From Fusarium oxysporum f. sp. lycopersici 4287 (lineage: Eukaryota > Ascomycota > Sordariomycetes > Hypocreales > Nectriaceae): a stretch of 64,000 nt of DNA. Positions 42,320 through 52,914 of the stretch are shown here, in pieces. The stretch's first letter is position 1, and every line of letters begins with the position of its first letter. The notes under the pieces were generated by a model. It was not told the origin of the DNA. It did no database searches and saw only the letters and a list, made by a program, of their open reading frames with translations. The stretch is taken from assembly GCF_000149955.1 (NCBI RefSeq), contig NC_030999.1:1197282-1261281 (forward strand), given 5' to 3'. The translations under genes and the position numbers were made by a program.

Positions 42320-44736
42320 ATGACCGATCCTTTAGAAGACAAAGTCGTTGAGACCTCTCCACCAATTCTTTCACCATCAACGTTACTAGCTGATGCCCAA
42401 CAGCTACAGGAAGAACGTCTGTTTCGTCATTTCCGCGGCTGGCTCTTCTCCGAGCGCGCAAAGGACACCTCCTCCTGGACTTGGGACTACGGGTATGATA
42501 TCCAGCGGGCTCATGAGCGAAGAGTTGTCAACACTTTGCCACAATAGGCATTGAGACTAATGATTCCTTCAATATTGGAAAGCATCGGGTGCCACTATAA
42601 AATGAATCCAATCACTCCAATACCTGCTTGCCCGAGCTCGTGCTTTCTATCCTCCCCCATCTGCCCTATCTGCGCCTTACCAATATGCGCTACCAAGAAA
42701 TGCTCGTACTGACTTTGACGAGCATTCCCTGGGAAAAGCCGCGGGAGCAGGCCATGGCGAACTCCTTCGTCAAGAACTTTGACAGGGACCATTTTCAACG
42801 GATGGTGATGCAATGGATCGTTAAGAGTAATCTTTCCTTTCTCACGGTCGAAGACGAGGATCTCCGAGCCATATTCGATTATCTTAGTCCATCAGTGTCA
42901 ATACGTGGTGGCCACTTATCTGCAGATACCCTCAGGACCAGGATTATCACTGAGTATCAACGACACCGCCACACCGTTATCGACGTCCTTCGACAATCTC
43001 CCGGCCTGATTCACATCTCTTTCGATGGCTGGACGTCGGGAAACCGGCATACCTTGTACGGAATCGCTTGCTTCTTCAGAGATGAGCACAACAAGCCCCG
43101 TAAGATTGTGCTGGGTGTGCCCGAGGTTTCCGTACGCCACAGTGGATCGAATATTGCAGCTCAAGTCCTTGATATCTTGACAGCCTACCAGATTACCGAG
43201 AAAATAGGATATTTCACGCTTGACAACGCAGAGAATAATGATACAGCGATGGGGGCCATTGGTCGTGAACTAGGCTTCACTGGTGCGTCTCGCCGAGGCC
43301 GCTGTTTCGGTCACACGGTCAACTTGTCAGCAAAGGCGTTGCTTTTTGGCAAGAACGCAAGCGCTTTCGAAGAGCAACTCTCCGGCGCGTCGGCCCTGCC
43401 GGAAGCAGACTGGGAATCATGGAGGAGCAAAGGCCCCGTTGGGAAGCTTCATAACCTTGTCTATGACATCTTTCGGTCCAACAGATTGATGTACTTGCTG
43501 CGAGATCTTCAACAAGATGCAATCAGCAAAGCCAGTTCGTTAAGGGAACGATCGAGGAAGCCACTTACTGTGGTGCGAGACAATAATACCCGCTGGCTTT
43601 CCCAACTGTACATGATCCGTAGGGCACTCAAAATTCGGCCATATCTTATCTTACTGGTGGTAAAGTACAAACAGGAGTGGGAAGATGAGAATAGGTCGAA
43701 GAGGACGGGTCAGGTCAGGAAGTCCGCAAAACTGCCACGTATCTGCGAGGAGGAGAACAAGCTAACGGACAGCGACTGGGAAGCCCTCCAGTGCCTGGAG
43801 GAGATATTGACGCATTATGAGAATGTAGTGAGGACTTTGGAGGGTGACGGACAAGTTAGAAAGAGAAGGCGAGGGTTTCTGGGCTCATATGGTAACATAT
43901 GGGATGTGATTCTAGGTTTCGAAGAGCTCCTCTCGAAACTAGAGCAATACAAATTGCTTGCAGCAGGCTTTCCCGACGCCGAACAGTTCAGGATCGGGAT
44001 TAATCTCGCCTGGGACAAGCTTGAAAAGTATTATTCAGCTCTAGATGAAACACCCATCTACTATACCGCTCTTGCTCTCCATCCTGCATACAAGTGGGCG
44101 TATTTCGAGCACACTTGGGACACCCATCCAGAATGGGTCGACAAGGCTAAGGAGATGGTTTACCGAGTTTGGAGGACCGAGTACGCGAATTCCGATATCC
44201 TCTCTCAAGCAGACGAGTCAGACGACCAACGTCCAGCAAAAAGACGCAAGTTCTTCAGCCCATTCGAGGCCAACAGTCGTCATATGCCGGCAAGATACGA
44301 CTCTTCAGACGATGAAGCAGTCAAAGGTGATGAATACGAGACATGGCAAGGTAGCCGCGAAGTGAGTGATAGGAGAGTTCGCGATCCTATTACGTACTGG
44401 CATGAAAGGAGGTTGAAATACCCTCGACTTTCGCGGATGGCGTTGGACTTTTTGACCATTCAGCCAATGTCTGCAGAGTGCGAGAGGCTCTTTTCAGCTG
44501 CCGGAAGAATGGCGGTGCCGTCGCGAAGCCTTCTGGATGCCCAGATTATCTCCATCTGTCAGGTATCGCGGTCATGGTATAGGGCTGGGATCGTCAAGGA
44601 ACTGGATCCGATGTTGATCTCGTGGCGCGAGGAAGAGCAGATTTATGAGGGTCTTGGGATGAGTGATGGCGAGTTAGCAGAACAAGCAACGGCATGGCTG
44701 AGGGCTCAGGGCGATGAGGGAGAGAGTGAGGGGTAG
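42320..44736 (+). pseudogene. hAT transposase 3, BED-finger region disrupted
   Basis: The ATG at 42320 opens a frame similar to the intact hAT transposase (FRGWLFSERAKDTSSW, YGYDIQRAHERR). It breaks where the zinc-finger segment should be, about 42510-42720, with stops and shifted frames. From about 42740 on (PREQAMANSFVKNFDRDHFQ) the frame is open for about 660 codons: ISFDGWTSGNRHTLYG and YFTLDNAENNDTAMG (catalytic Asp positions), RCFGHTVNLSAKALL, and a complete hATC domain (RRLKYPRLSRMALDFL, SAECERLFSAAGRM). DNA-binding would be lost, so the copy is probably not autonomous. An unusual intron in the finger region could in theory restore it, but I find no fitting splice sites. Confidence 0.75.
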
Positions 44737-44934
44737 TAGGCTGGGCAAGTACCATCCATGATCAAGAGCGCAAGTCACGTGAGCGAAGTGTACGACAAAC
44801 CAACCGTCAACTACATCCACCAAAGGCGCTGGTGTAGCACACTACACCCACCACACCGGACAGTTGCTTACATAATTTACATTTACACTACTCTGGGTCG
44901 AAAAGTGTAGTTGGTGTAGTTGATCGGAACCTTG

Positions 44935-45148
44935 ATCGCGAGTTTCAGTCTGTCAGGTGGATGGAATGGTATGGAGCAGGATGCATCAACTTCCGGACCG
45001 GCCTGACTGGGTTCACCTGAATTGGCCGAGTGAGTCGTCCCTTGAGCAACTGGGCAACTTCGGGGTTACGTCCCATACTGACCACATCGTCTCCTCGGAT
45101 TGCCCGGGTGAGATGCATCAATCACACTTTTCAGCATCCTCAACCATA
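44935..45148. other. Unassigned sequence right of hAT element 3
   Basis: No coding frame that I can support. It should hold the pre-insertion continuation of the sequence left of 41292, but I see no match to the large gene. Confidence 0.35.
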
Positions 45149-45258
45149 CAGACATTTTCAGGTTCAGTTTCCACGTGCAAAGTTTAATTTCTCTCTTATG
45201 CCTGCTAAAACAGTAAAGTTACAAACATTTACTGGGAAACTGAACCTGAAAATGTCTG
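45149..45258. mobile_element. Tc1/mariner-type MITE (110 bp)
   Basis: Perfect inverted ends CAGACATTTTCAGGTTCAGT (left) and the complement (right), about 25 bp, flanked by TA on both sides (45147-45148 and 45259-45260). The interior is AT-rich and non-coding. Confidence 0.8.
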
Positions 45259-45261
45259 TAT

Positions 45262-45880
45262 CATATCATGCCTTGCGCCATGGAGGATCTACCGACTGGA
45301 TAGGAAGGTCAGGCCTGGATGTCTCGGCCAAGCCACAGTGGGGAGGATTTATGACTGAGGAAAGCTGTGTGTCAAAGCCAGCTGGCTTACAAACGGGCAT
45401 CCCGGATGCAAAGGAAGCCCCGCTCCATACATTAAAGTTCGATGAAGCTGCCGGCAGTTCAAAGGAGGTGGCCTAGCTGCCTCGGAACACCGACGGGTGA
45501 CCGGGTCCCCCCGGCGCTTCCCATCGCGCCACCCACTGCTACCTTGGGCGGGCAGACAGGGGTTGGAGAGAATTGGAAAACTTTAAAACCCTGACCTACA
45601 GCAATGTTATGTGAGCTAGTGCGCCGGGACCACACGATCCTGGTGCTCAACTAAGCTACGTTTCAAGCGAGCCCCTCTTCAGAGGAGACAGACTTGAGGG
45701 GGTGGGGGGTTGACCACTTTTTTCAACGCCCCCCGCGGGTATGTACAGTAAGTGGGCTTTGGGGGACAAGTTACAGGTTCTGTGATCACGATCTAGCAAG
45801 ATGTCGGAGATAGCCCGATGGGCTGGAGTATAACTCCGAGCCGTCTCGAGATGTATATAGATTGAGAGAAAGCCCTCAAC
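45262..45880. other. Unassigned repeat-like sequence
   Basis: About 620 bp with GC-rich patches (GGGTCCCCCCGG, GCCCCCCGCGGG) and no supportable gene. Confidence 0.35.
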
Positions 45881-45925
45881 TGTTGGAAAATCCGGGGATC
45901 CCCCTTCCCTTCAGGATTCAGACTA
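45881..45925 (+). repeat. LTR fragment (45 bp)
   Basis: TGTTGGAAAATCCGGGGATC through GATTCAGACTA is almost identical to the first 45 bases of the LTR-like sequence at 35227. It stops abruptly inside the OrsD-type fragment. Confidence 0.7.
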
Positions 45926-46190
45926 CCGGTAGTGAGATATCGGCATACGCGACAGCTATATCCATTGGAAATAGTAAGCTGTTCAATTGCCGGGCTATTA
46001 TCATCTGGTAGTGTGATAAGCGTCGGGTCAGCTAATTCAAATGTGCCAAAGTAGTCCTTCATGTCCTTGAGCACTCGGCCCTTAAGCTGATGCTGCCGTC
46101 GAAAATGTGAGTCGATGCCAGCGCCGGGCCGAACGGCTGCTCGACATAGCCGGCAGATCAGTATCTGATAGTCTTGATTGAAGTCCCCTT
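45926..46190 (-). pseudogene. OrsD-type (DUF3505) zinc-finger domain fragment
   Basis: On the minus strand one frame reads YQILICRLCRAAVRPGAGID, then SHFRRQHQLKGRVLKDMKDY, then ADPTLITLPDDNSPAIEQL and SNGYSCRVCRYLTT. This matches my memory of the OrsD/DUF3505 domain: two CxxC-type pairs and a C2H2-like H...H. OrsD is named after a gene of the orsellinic-acid cluster, but the domain occurs in many repeat-associated copies. The fragment is cut at 45925 by the LTR piece; no start codon or other domain is present. Confidence 0.7.
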
Positions 46191-46428
46191 TCCTTTCCTC
46201 TGCGTTGTGCTAACCCCAAGTTAACCCCAAGCTAACCCCAAGTGTGGGGTTGGGGTTAATTTAAGCCAATCAGCACCTCGGCCTAGCATCAGACGATTCA
46301 TCATAAAGATTTAAGCGAGATGACCCAATTTCTTAGTCGATTGATGATCAATCGCCTGTGAATAATACCAAGGTGGTTGGGTGTAGTGTTCAGACTTTTG
46401 ACCACAAATTTTACTTATGTACTCTATA
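46191..46428. other. 3' flank of the glycosyltransferase gene with TAACCCCAAG repeats
   Basis: Three tandem TAACCCCAAG-like units at 46209-46240 are followed by GGGGTTGGGGTTAA, forming an imperfect inverted repeat just downstream of the minus-strand gene end. Nothing else is seen. Confidence 0.4.
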
Positions 46429-47733
46429 CTATGGGCTAACCTTACAGTTCCAAACTTGGGCTGTAAGCTTTTCTAGTTCATCTGCTGCTTTGTGTGCTCC
46501 TCCCAGACTCTTTAGCTGCTTGCCAAGTCTTATGGCATTTTCTTTGTAGCTCCCATCGCTTAATGCTTTAGCAACTGCTTCTCGGATCTGTTCCTCCGAA
46601 GGCTTGTCTGTCTGCAGATTGAAGCCGGCCTTGGCCCAAGCGACTCTAGCACCGACATCTGCATGATCGGCCACTGTTCCCACGCAAATAAGAGGGACGC
46701 CATGTTCCAGTGCTTGCATGACTCCGCCATAACCACCATTGGTGATCAGGATATTGCAGTATGGCAGAAGTAGATCATAGGGAACCCATGCCGAGATGTG
46801 GACGCGCAAGCCGTCTGCGTTCCGTGATATGCTTGCTGCGTTCGACTTGACTTGTTCGGCGTATGGAGTAGCAACTACCAGGTAGACATTGCCGCCAAAT
46901 TCACCATAAGACCTTTTTAAGGCCTCCAGGACGGGAATGATGAGTGTAGAGGGGTCGGTGGCGAGCGTGCCCTGTGTGAGTCCAATGATGATCCGAGATG
47001 TATCTTTTTCTTGATTTATTTTCGTCCACCATTCAGGGGGATCTTCCCATACAGTTTGTGTTGAGCCTGCGAGTGATCCGAGGAAGTGCACTGTGTCGGG
47101 AACAGTCTGATTGAACTCCAACAGAGGAGACGAAGCCTGCAAATGCAGGAAGGGACTACAATGCAACCAGGGCAACTCTTCATCTTTGACTGGAGGCAAG
47201 CCCAAAACAGCTCTCTGTGAGTTGATGAGCGGCAGCAACATGGGCGGCATGCAAAGTAAAGCGCCAATGGCCGAGGCGGGAGGATGACTAGCCGCGAGTG
47301 AAAGAGTGTAAAGCGGCGTGCCCGTGATGGAGGCATAGACAGGAATCTCGCCAAGTGCATGCAACGCCGCGGCGCCTTGAGGCGCAAAGTCGTTAAGAAT
47401 GCAGTCGGCTGGAAACTCAGCTAAGGCTCGCCGCAAATCAGCAACTTGAGCAGTGAGCCTGTCTGCAAAAAAAGCTTTCGCGACTCCCTCTAAGTCGAAA
47501 ATGGGGTTTGCCATCAATCTAGCATCAGTCTCAGCTACATCTTTCGTGACAATGAAGCGTGCTCCTGAGTCGATGATACGTGATTCTTCAGATGGATTGC
47601 CAAGCCAGGCGACTTGATGCCCGCGGCGTACGAGCTCTTTGACAACAGGGAGAGCGATAAGAGTATGACTTTTTTGGAAAAGAGTATGCACAAGGAACCT
47701 GTACTTGTCTGCTTTTTCATGGATTGGCGACAT
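46429..47733 (-). CDS. UDP-glycosyltransferase, GT1/MGT-like (434 aa)
   Basis: A single-exon gene starting MSPIHEKADKYRF. The N-terminal Rossmann half begins HTLFQKSHTLIALPVVKELV (acceptor side, with the His expected as catalytic base). The C-terminal half shows the donor-binding signature ISAWVPYDLLLPYCNILITN, GGYGGVMQALEHGVPLI, and DHADVGARVAWAKAG, as in macrolide-glycosyltransferase-like GT1 enzymes, which transfer sugar from a UDP-sugar to a small lipophilic acceptor in the cytosol. Length is normal for the family and no membrane anchor is seen. It lies 300 bp downstream of a sulfotransferase-like gene on the same strand and next to two P450s, which suggests conjugation of a secondary metabolite. 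The acceptor is unknown. Confidence 0.88.
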   Translation of the reverse strand: MSPIHEKADKYRFLVHTLFQKSHTLIALPVVKELVRRGHQVAWLGNPSEESRIIDSGARFIVTKDVAETDARLMANPIFDLEGVAKAFFADRLTAQVADLRRALAEFPADCILNDFAPQGAAALHALGEIPVYASITGTPLYTLSLAASHPPASAIGALLCMPPMLLPLINSQRAVLGLPPVKDEELPWLHCSPFLHLQASSPLLEFNQTVPDTVHFLGSLAGSTQTVWEDPPEWWTKINQEKDTSRIIIGLTQGTLATDPSTLIIPVLEALKRSYGEFGGNVYLVVATPYAEQVKSNAASISRNADGLRVHISAWVPYDLLLPYCNILITNGGYGGVMQALEHGVPLICVGTVADHADVGARVAWAKAGFNLQTDKPSEEQIREAVAKALSDGSYKENAIRLGKQLKSLGGAHKAADELEKLTAQVWNCKVSP

Positions 47734-48034
47734 TTTCTAGTCCTGTTTTTGGTGCTGGAGATGGTGCTAGTCCAAGCATATGTAGAAAACATAAAAGACG
47801 AAAGTACCTGCATCTATTTATCATTAGGTGACAAAATCGTTATCTTCATCACCCTCGGCGGTACTGCCAACAATCCAACAATCCAACAGGGGGTAATCCA
47901 TAAAAATCCGTCTTATCCGAGAATGTGCTCTTAGGCCCTTATGTAATATCAACCTTTGAGACTAATCAACTACAAGGGCCAGGGGAGTTATTTAACTTTA
48001 TCACAGCCCAGTCTGGACCCAGGTAGTTATCAAC

Positions 48035-48856
48035 TCAAAACCTAAAGTACAAACTCCACATTGCAACAGCAGCCGAAGCAAGCAAAACTCCTCCAGTTAC
48101 TTTACCCAAGACGATAGTAGTGTTTCGACGGACTTCCTGTTTCCGAATCTCCTTCATTTCCTCTCGATCATTTACCCTTGGAAATTCTGTCTCTGGCACG
48201 CCCACGTCCAAGAATTGACAAAGCGGTTCCCATCCCTCAACCACGTCAAACTCAAGCAAATTCTCCGGCGATACCCGCTCCCTTAGCATGGCATGGTGCT
48301 CGTCATAGACGTCTCGCAATCTCGCTTTGACGCTCTGATAGTCATGCGCCCCAAACTTGCCCAGCACCATCTTGTAGATAGCCGACCAGGCCTTGTAACT
48401 GAGAAAAGACTGTATAAATTGGAGAAGTGCGACGGGGACTAAGGGGGGGAAAATGGGCCTCAAGATTGCCTGGTCGAAGCTTGCTGCCCAGGCATCATAC
48501 GGCCGCTTCGAGACAATGACTTTGACTCCTGGATAGACGTCGAGTAGTTGTTGCGCAAAGAGCCCAGCGGGCTCGATGACGGCCTCGCAGGGCGCGTAGA
48601 GTACATCCCACTCCTCTCGTGTCAGTCCGCCTTTATCATTGTAGGTAGGTAGGTTAGGGAACGAGGCATCAGCAGCTCGGTCAAAGAACTCAAAATCGCT
48701 CCATGGCATAGTAGAACCTTGGTGAACATCTCGAAGACCCAATACACTCAGTGCGGCAGCTAGAGATGTCGTTCCGGTACGCGGCAGACCCAAACAAAGC
48801 GCCTTGAGGGGGCGGTGAGGCCTTGGGCTTGTTGATTCGGTGTTGGACTTGCGCAT
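48035..48856 (-). CDS. Sulfotransferase-like P-loop protein with C-terminal membrane anchor (273 aa)
   Basis: A single exon with ATG start. The N-terminal P-loop LKALCLGLPRTGTTSLAAAL (residues about 18-37) matches the PAPS-binding loop of the Sulfotransfer_4 family. VKVIVSKRPYDAWAASFDQA fits the 3'-phosphate-binding region (Arg and Ser), and LLEFDVVEGWEPLCQFLDV is the conserved end of the domain. The last 25 residues (VLGKVTGGVLLASAAVAMWS) form a transmembrane helix with a short cytosolic tail, so the enzyme is probably anchored to an internal membrane such as the ER. Fungal members are often labelled as NAD-dependent epimerases in databases; the motifs here are of the sulfotransferase type. 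Activity on a cluster metabolite is inferred, not shown. A related gene lies at 53411. Confidence 0.8.
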   Translation of the reverse strand: MRKSNTESTSPRPHRPLKALCLGLPRTGTTSLAAALSVLGLRDVHQGSTMPWSDFEFFDRAADASFPNLPTYNDKGGLTREEWDVLYAPCEAVIEPAGLFAQQLLDVYPGVKVIVSKRPYDAWAASFDQAILRPIFPPLVPVALLQFIQSFLSYKAWSAIYKMVLGKFGAHDYQSVKARLRDVYDEHHAMLRERVSPENLLEFDVVEGWEPLCQFLDVGVPETEFPRVNDREEMKEIRKQEVRRNTTIVLGKVTGGVLLASAAVAMWSLYFRF

Positions 48857-49087
48857 TTTGATCCTTATCGATCAAGGAAATAGTGGCTACTGTTGGGAAT
48901 AGACAATTCAACAATCTTAAAAGGAAAAGACGGTCATTTTGGAACTTTTTGATGTGGCAATGATTCAGTGATGGCTCAATAATTGTCCTATCACGGAAAA
49001 GCGGCAACCCCTTCATTTCGTTCCAACTTAGCAATCAAAATGAATTCCCTCCGGTGAAGTCCGAGTACAGTGCTGACTAGGTAGTTA
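48857..49087. other. 5' flank of the sulfotransferase-like gene
   Basis: No gene or clear motif was identified between the start codon and the MITE. Confidence 0.4.
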
Positions 49088-49512
49088 CAGTGAGGTGCAA
49101 TAAGTTTGAATCTAATATAAAGTTTTTGCCTTGTTGCTCTCGTCCTGCCAGAAGCCCGACTAGCTATATCGGGTAGATGTCTAGCCCAGGTAGGCAGCTA
49201 CAGTGGGACGCAAAAAGTATTCGCAGGTGTGTAGGTAGATCTGATGCTCGAAAGCTCGTCAGGGGTAGCTTGCCAGGTCCTCAATACCTTACATTACACT
49301 TAAATCAGGCGGATATCCTAGTATCAAGTACCTAAGCAAAAGCTAAGTTACTAACTAGAAGAGCTTGGACGGCTTACACACCTGCGAATACTTTTTGCAC
49401 CCCACTGTAGCTAACTTGATTAGACATAACACGGAGCAAAGGGGTAGCTTCCGATCGGTTTAGCAAGGAGGCGGGCACTTGCGCCTGGATTCAAACTTCT
49501 TGCATCCCACTG
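49088..49512. mobile_element. Tc1/mariner-type MITE carrying a second MITE
   Basis: Ends CAGTGAGGTGCAATAAGTTT and (right) AAACTTCTTGCATCCCACTG, flanked by TA at 49086-49087 and 49513-49514. An independent copy with TA flanks is inserted at 49201-49407, so the outer element alone is about 218 bp. Confidence 0.85.
49201..49407. mobile_element. Tc1/mariner-type MITE nested in another (207 bp)
   Basis: Ends CAGTGGGACGCAAAAAGTAT and (right) ATACTTTTTGCACCCCACTG, flanked by TA (49199-49200 and 49408-49409). The arms continue as TCGCAGGTGTGTAnG. The same family recurs at 63624-63828. Confidence 0.85.
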
Positions 49513-49826
49513 TAGATCCCTTGACCAGCTGCAAAGCTTATTCAGTCAATATCACCAACAATTCCTGAGTTACAAGGCCAGGCATTTAAGGTTTACTATT
49601 TAGGTATACCACGGAGTATATTGTATCAACTCAGCAAAATCGAACCACTAAGTGGGGAAGAATTACGAATATAGAGTTTATAGAGCATATTAATGTACTA
49701 TCTAGTAGTTCCAGGACAAATATGACCCCCCACTTGGACTATTTAATTGAGTCGATACCATATTCGGAAGTGGAGCTTGACAGGAAACCAAGGAGCACAG
49801 GAGGTTGTAGCTCATAGTTTGCACCC

Positions 49827-51611
49827 TCACCTTGCTTCATTCCTCTCCCGAACTCTTATTCTCAAAGGACCCTTTGTCCATGAAAACTTTACAGTTTGAT
49901 TGGCAAGCCAGTCCTCTTTCGGCTCTGCGAGCTCGTAATCGAAACGCAGGAGGAAGTTGACCAGGGTCAGGCGCATCAGTGCATACGCCAGATTTCTTCC
50001 CACGCAATCTCTCGGGCCATGAGAGAAAGGCTTGACGAGTGATAATCTGTCGTCCAAAAACCTTTTGTCATACTGTTGATGTGACTCTGGAAGAAATCGC
50101 TCGGGGTGAAACTCCTTCGCTTGTGCGAAATGAGCTGGGTTTCGATGGGTTGACCATTGGTACGTGTAGACCTTTGTCTTGTCCGAGGAGGATCGGTTAG
50201 CAAATGAAAGATATCCAGGTGAATTCTGGCCAAATAAGATAAAAACTCACGCCTTTCGGAATGAAGTGCCCTCCGACGAGTTCTCCGGGGGACACTCTTG
50301 GAGGCTGCTCTGCTGTGGATGGATACACTCGCATGGCTTCCTCAATGCAGGCGTTCAAATACGGCAACGATGTTGATGTTGTGTTACGTAAAGTCACTTC
50401 TTCCTCGCTCTGAAAGGCTGATCGTAGTTCATCCAAGACAGCTCTTTTGGCTTTCGCAGCCGCTGGCTGTGCAAGATAATATAGTACGCCGCACATGGTG
50501 GTGGTGGTGGAATCGCTGCCAGCTGTAGCAAGAATCAGAGAATTCTGCGAGATTTCCAAGTCGTTCATCCCCTTCTTCTCGGACGTCTCCATCGCGGCAT
50601 CTTCTCTGTCCTGCGTCATGTACACAATGAAGTCACGACGGGCCCCAGAATGTAGTCCTGTAGTCATTCGCGTTTTGGCTTTGGCTTCGATGAAAGAACC
50701 ATACTTATGACTCGACTTCAGTCCACCTACGTCTGCCATGTAAATGAGTGGTAGAAACGGCATCAGCAATGGATAAGCCATGAGGAAGCTCCCTATTTGT
50801 AGCCCTTGGGTGGAATCGAAGAAGCCGAGCAAGAACTTTTGTTGCATGCGGTCTTTCAGACCGTTGAAAGAGTTGGAGAATATGAGATCACTGACAGTGT
50901 CCATGGTGAGAAGGTACAGCCAACTCATGATGTCTATGCTCTCTGCCGAGTTTTCTTGAGTGTTAGATGCCTTGGAAGCTAACGCGCGTAGTAATTCCTG
51001 AATGTGGCGAAGAATGTCGGTCTCCATATCATTGAGGGCGACATTGCTAAATGCCGGGGCTATAGCTCTTCTTTGACGACGATGTGTTTCCCGGGGCGCG
51101 TTAATGAGAACGTTATGGTCGCCCCTAGTCTATAAGTTAACAAGTTATCTCTATATCAGGTGGAGAGTTGATTATCCACAGAAGCCTTACGGGAAGAAGT
51201 GACCAGGAACCTTGGACCATTCTGGTAAGCCTGAAGACTTATGTGTATAGATACTCTCCCATGCATATAACCCGTCAATAGACAAGGAGTCTGGCGCAAT
51301 GCGTACAACTGGGCCATGTTTGGCGTGCAACTGCTCGACTGTCTTGAAAAAGAGCCCTTGAATGTGCGAGCAGTAGCGGAATGGAAGGCTCGAGACCGAC
51401 AAGTACTTGGGTCCGGGAAACTTGGCAAGTGGATGAAAGCATAGCCTATACACGATTATTGTCACTCGATAGATAATGAGCTAAATTTAGTCAGTACTGT
51501 TGCCTAAGTTCGATTTGTTGTCGTAGAATAACAACTAACCAACCAAAGAGCGCTGAGAGGCCAAGAATCAAACAGAGGCCTGAACATAATGATGAAATCT
51601 AACAATAGCAT
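49827..51611 (-). CDS. Cytochrome P450 monooxygenase 1 (528 aa)
   Basis: Four exons: 51611-51540, 51480-51191, 51124-50251 and 50177-49827 (1587 nt). The introns of 59, 66 and 73 nt have donors GTTAGT, GTAAGG and GTGAGT; phases agree. The N-terminus MLLLDFIIMFRPL...LLIIYRVTIIVYRL is a membrane anchor, followed by the Pro-rich hinge FHPLAKFPGPKYL. The C-helix has NAPRETHRRQRRAIAPAFSN, the I-helix LATAGSDSTTTTM (acid-Ser/Thr pair), the K-helix CIEEAMRVYP (ExxR), and the heme loop FSHGPRDCVGRNLA with the Cys ligand. It is a complete microsomal class II P450 of fungal type that would hydroxylate or oxidise a small lipophilic substrate in the ER. MITEs sit on both sides (49088-49512 and 51876-52096). 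The first exon (24 codons) is inferred from splice sites and hydrophobicity. Confidence 0.88.
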
Positions 51612-51875
51612 GATGACACAAGTTTAAGCTTAGAATTGGGGCAAGAAAATAATCGAAAAGCAAAGGGTAGGATATCTCTACTTTGCCTGTTACGCATGAG
51701 TACAATGAAAAAGTACTTGAATTTATAATGTTCTATATTATAAATATAACTTACAACGAAACACAAGTACGTATCCCAATCCAACGTTCACCCGAAGGGG
51801 AATATTTTTAGTTGGAGCATATATTAATCCAAGTTCAAGTACAATTTAATTTAATCTACGCATAAGGCCACTTTA
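51612..51875. other. 5' flank of P450 1
   Basis: AT-rich, with no gene or clear motif found. It ends at a MITE about 260 bp upstream of the inferred start codon. Confidence 0.4.
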
Positions 51876-52096
51876 CAGTGGAGGGCAAAAAGTATTCGCC
51901 CCCCTGATAATTTAGACCTCCCAGGCTAGCCTATTTAATCCCTTGTAATACGACCATAGAGTATAATGAATCAGCCTTGCATAAATTTTAGCCAGGCTGA
52001 CCAATTATGTCTCTCACCATATTATGATAGCCTGACTGATCGAGTTAGGCGGTATGTTCCAATTAGCTGGGGGCGAATACTTTCTGCCCCCCACTG
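51876..52096. mobile_element. Tc1/mariner-type MITE (221 bp)
   Basis: Ends CAGTGGAGGGCAAAAAGTAT and (right) ATACTTTCTGCCCCCCACTG, both continuing with TCGCCCCC, flanked by TA (51874-51875 and 52097-52098). The interior has an imperfect CAGGCTAGCC/AGCCTGACTGA hairpin. Confidence 0.85.
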
Positions 52097-52208
52097 TATT
52101 AGCAACCGTTATTCAATCTTAACCAGTCTGGCTCACCCCACCCGACACAGCCAGACCCACCTGCGTCAACGGGTTCTTCCACTTAATGTGATGCTAAGGA
52201 GAGTTAGT

Positions 52209-52914
52209 TTACTGACCAAGGTACGTAAGTGTCAGAGAGGGTATTACCACCAGAGTTCTAGCTTCTTTCTGCTCTAGAATTGCATTCAGTGACCGCGAAG
52301 ATTCGCTCAAGGCAGTCTCGGATTGAGCAAGACTCTCCCACTTGGTGAGCATTAGAAGTGCTCTCCAGCCGCGACTGTCATATTCGGCCTCCTTCAAACT
52401 CCACCCTGTCGTGACGGAGGTGACGGACCCCAATACAGTCATGACTGTCTGTTGGAAGCCTGTTTCATTAGAGCACGTGGGCAAGAGGAAGATTTCCATT
52501 CTCATGATGCCCTCATCAAGAGCAGGTGTAAAGTCGCTGTCGAGCAGGAACTGGTTTTTGAAGGCTTTCAGGGACGATATGTCAAGCCCGGCGCCCTCGC
52601 AGATTCCATCGAGCAGTTTACGAACTTGCTCTTGGTCGGGTGACATCTCTTTCGCCCTCCACGAGGACTCCTTATCCCAGACTGTTCACGATTGTTACTC
52701 TAAATCAACCAGCGACAGGTAACATATGGAACTCACCATCCAAGATTTCAACAACCTCTTGTTGTTCAAGAGGGCGCCCGCTAAAGACACCCTCATAACC
52801 TGGTTTCTCATCTCGGGCATCTCCGGCCATGCTTTTCAGCTTCTGGCCCGCGGCCTGGCCTCCAGCATCGTTTTTGGGCGCAGGAAGGAATTTGATGTCA
52901 ATGAACTTGCCCAT
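52209..52914 (-). CDS. Dimeric alpha/beta-barrel (ABM-like) protein (216 aa)
   Basis: Two exons: 52914-52737 and 52681-52209 (651 nt) with a 55-nt intron (GTGAGT...GAACAG). Spliced, the sequence runs ILDVWDKESSWRAKEMSPD. The pattern of short strand, loop with a Trp and helix (GVFSGRPLEQQEVVEILDVW; later RALLMLTKWESLAQSETAL) occurs twice, about 110 residues apart, as in proteins with two ferredoxin-like halves such as antibiotic-biosynthesis-monooxygenase-like or stress-responsive barrels. No signal peptide or membrane segment is seen. Such proteins in fungal clusters act as cofactor-free oxygenases, cyclases or binding proteins; which applies here cannot be told. It is transcribed divergently from the sulfotransferase-like gene at 53411. 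The fold assignment is tentative, but the gene structure looks solid. Confidence 0.6.

Larger units (their letters stand above)
41292..44934 (+). mobile_element. hAT element 3 (3643 bp, both ends present)
   Basis: Terminal inverted repeats CAAGGTTCCGATCAACTACA at the left and its complement at the right (to 44934) are perfect over at least 22 bp. The subterminal regions are rich in GATCAACTAC/GGTGTAGT motifs. The flanks (GGGGAGCA and ATCGCGAG) do not form an 8-bp duplication, so one side was probably altered after insertion. It interrupts the 3' end of the Ulp1-encoding gene and itself carries a retroposon at 41435-42085. Confidence 0.85.

Noticed and set aside
28038..44934. Starship-type giant element
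   Set aside because: No tyrosine-recombinase captain (DUF3435) frame is visible anywhere in the window.
46205..46262. TAACCCC repeats resembling telomere sequence
   Set aside because: The units are TAACCCCAAG, not TTAGGG, only three copies, and followed by an inverted copy.
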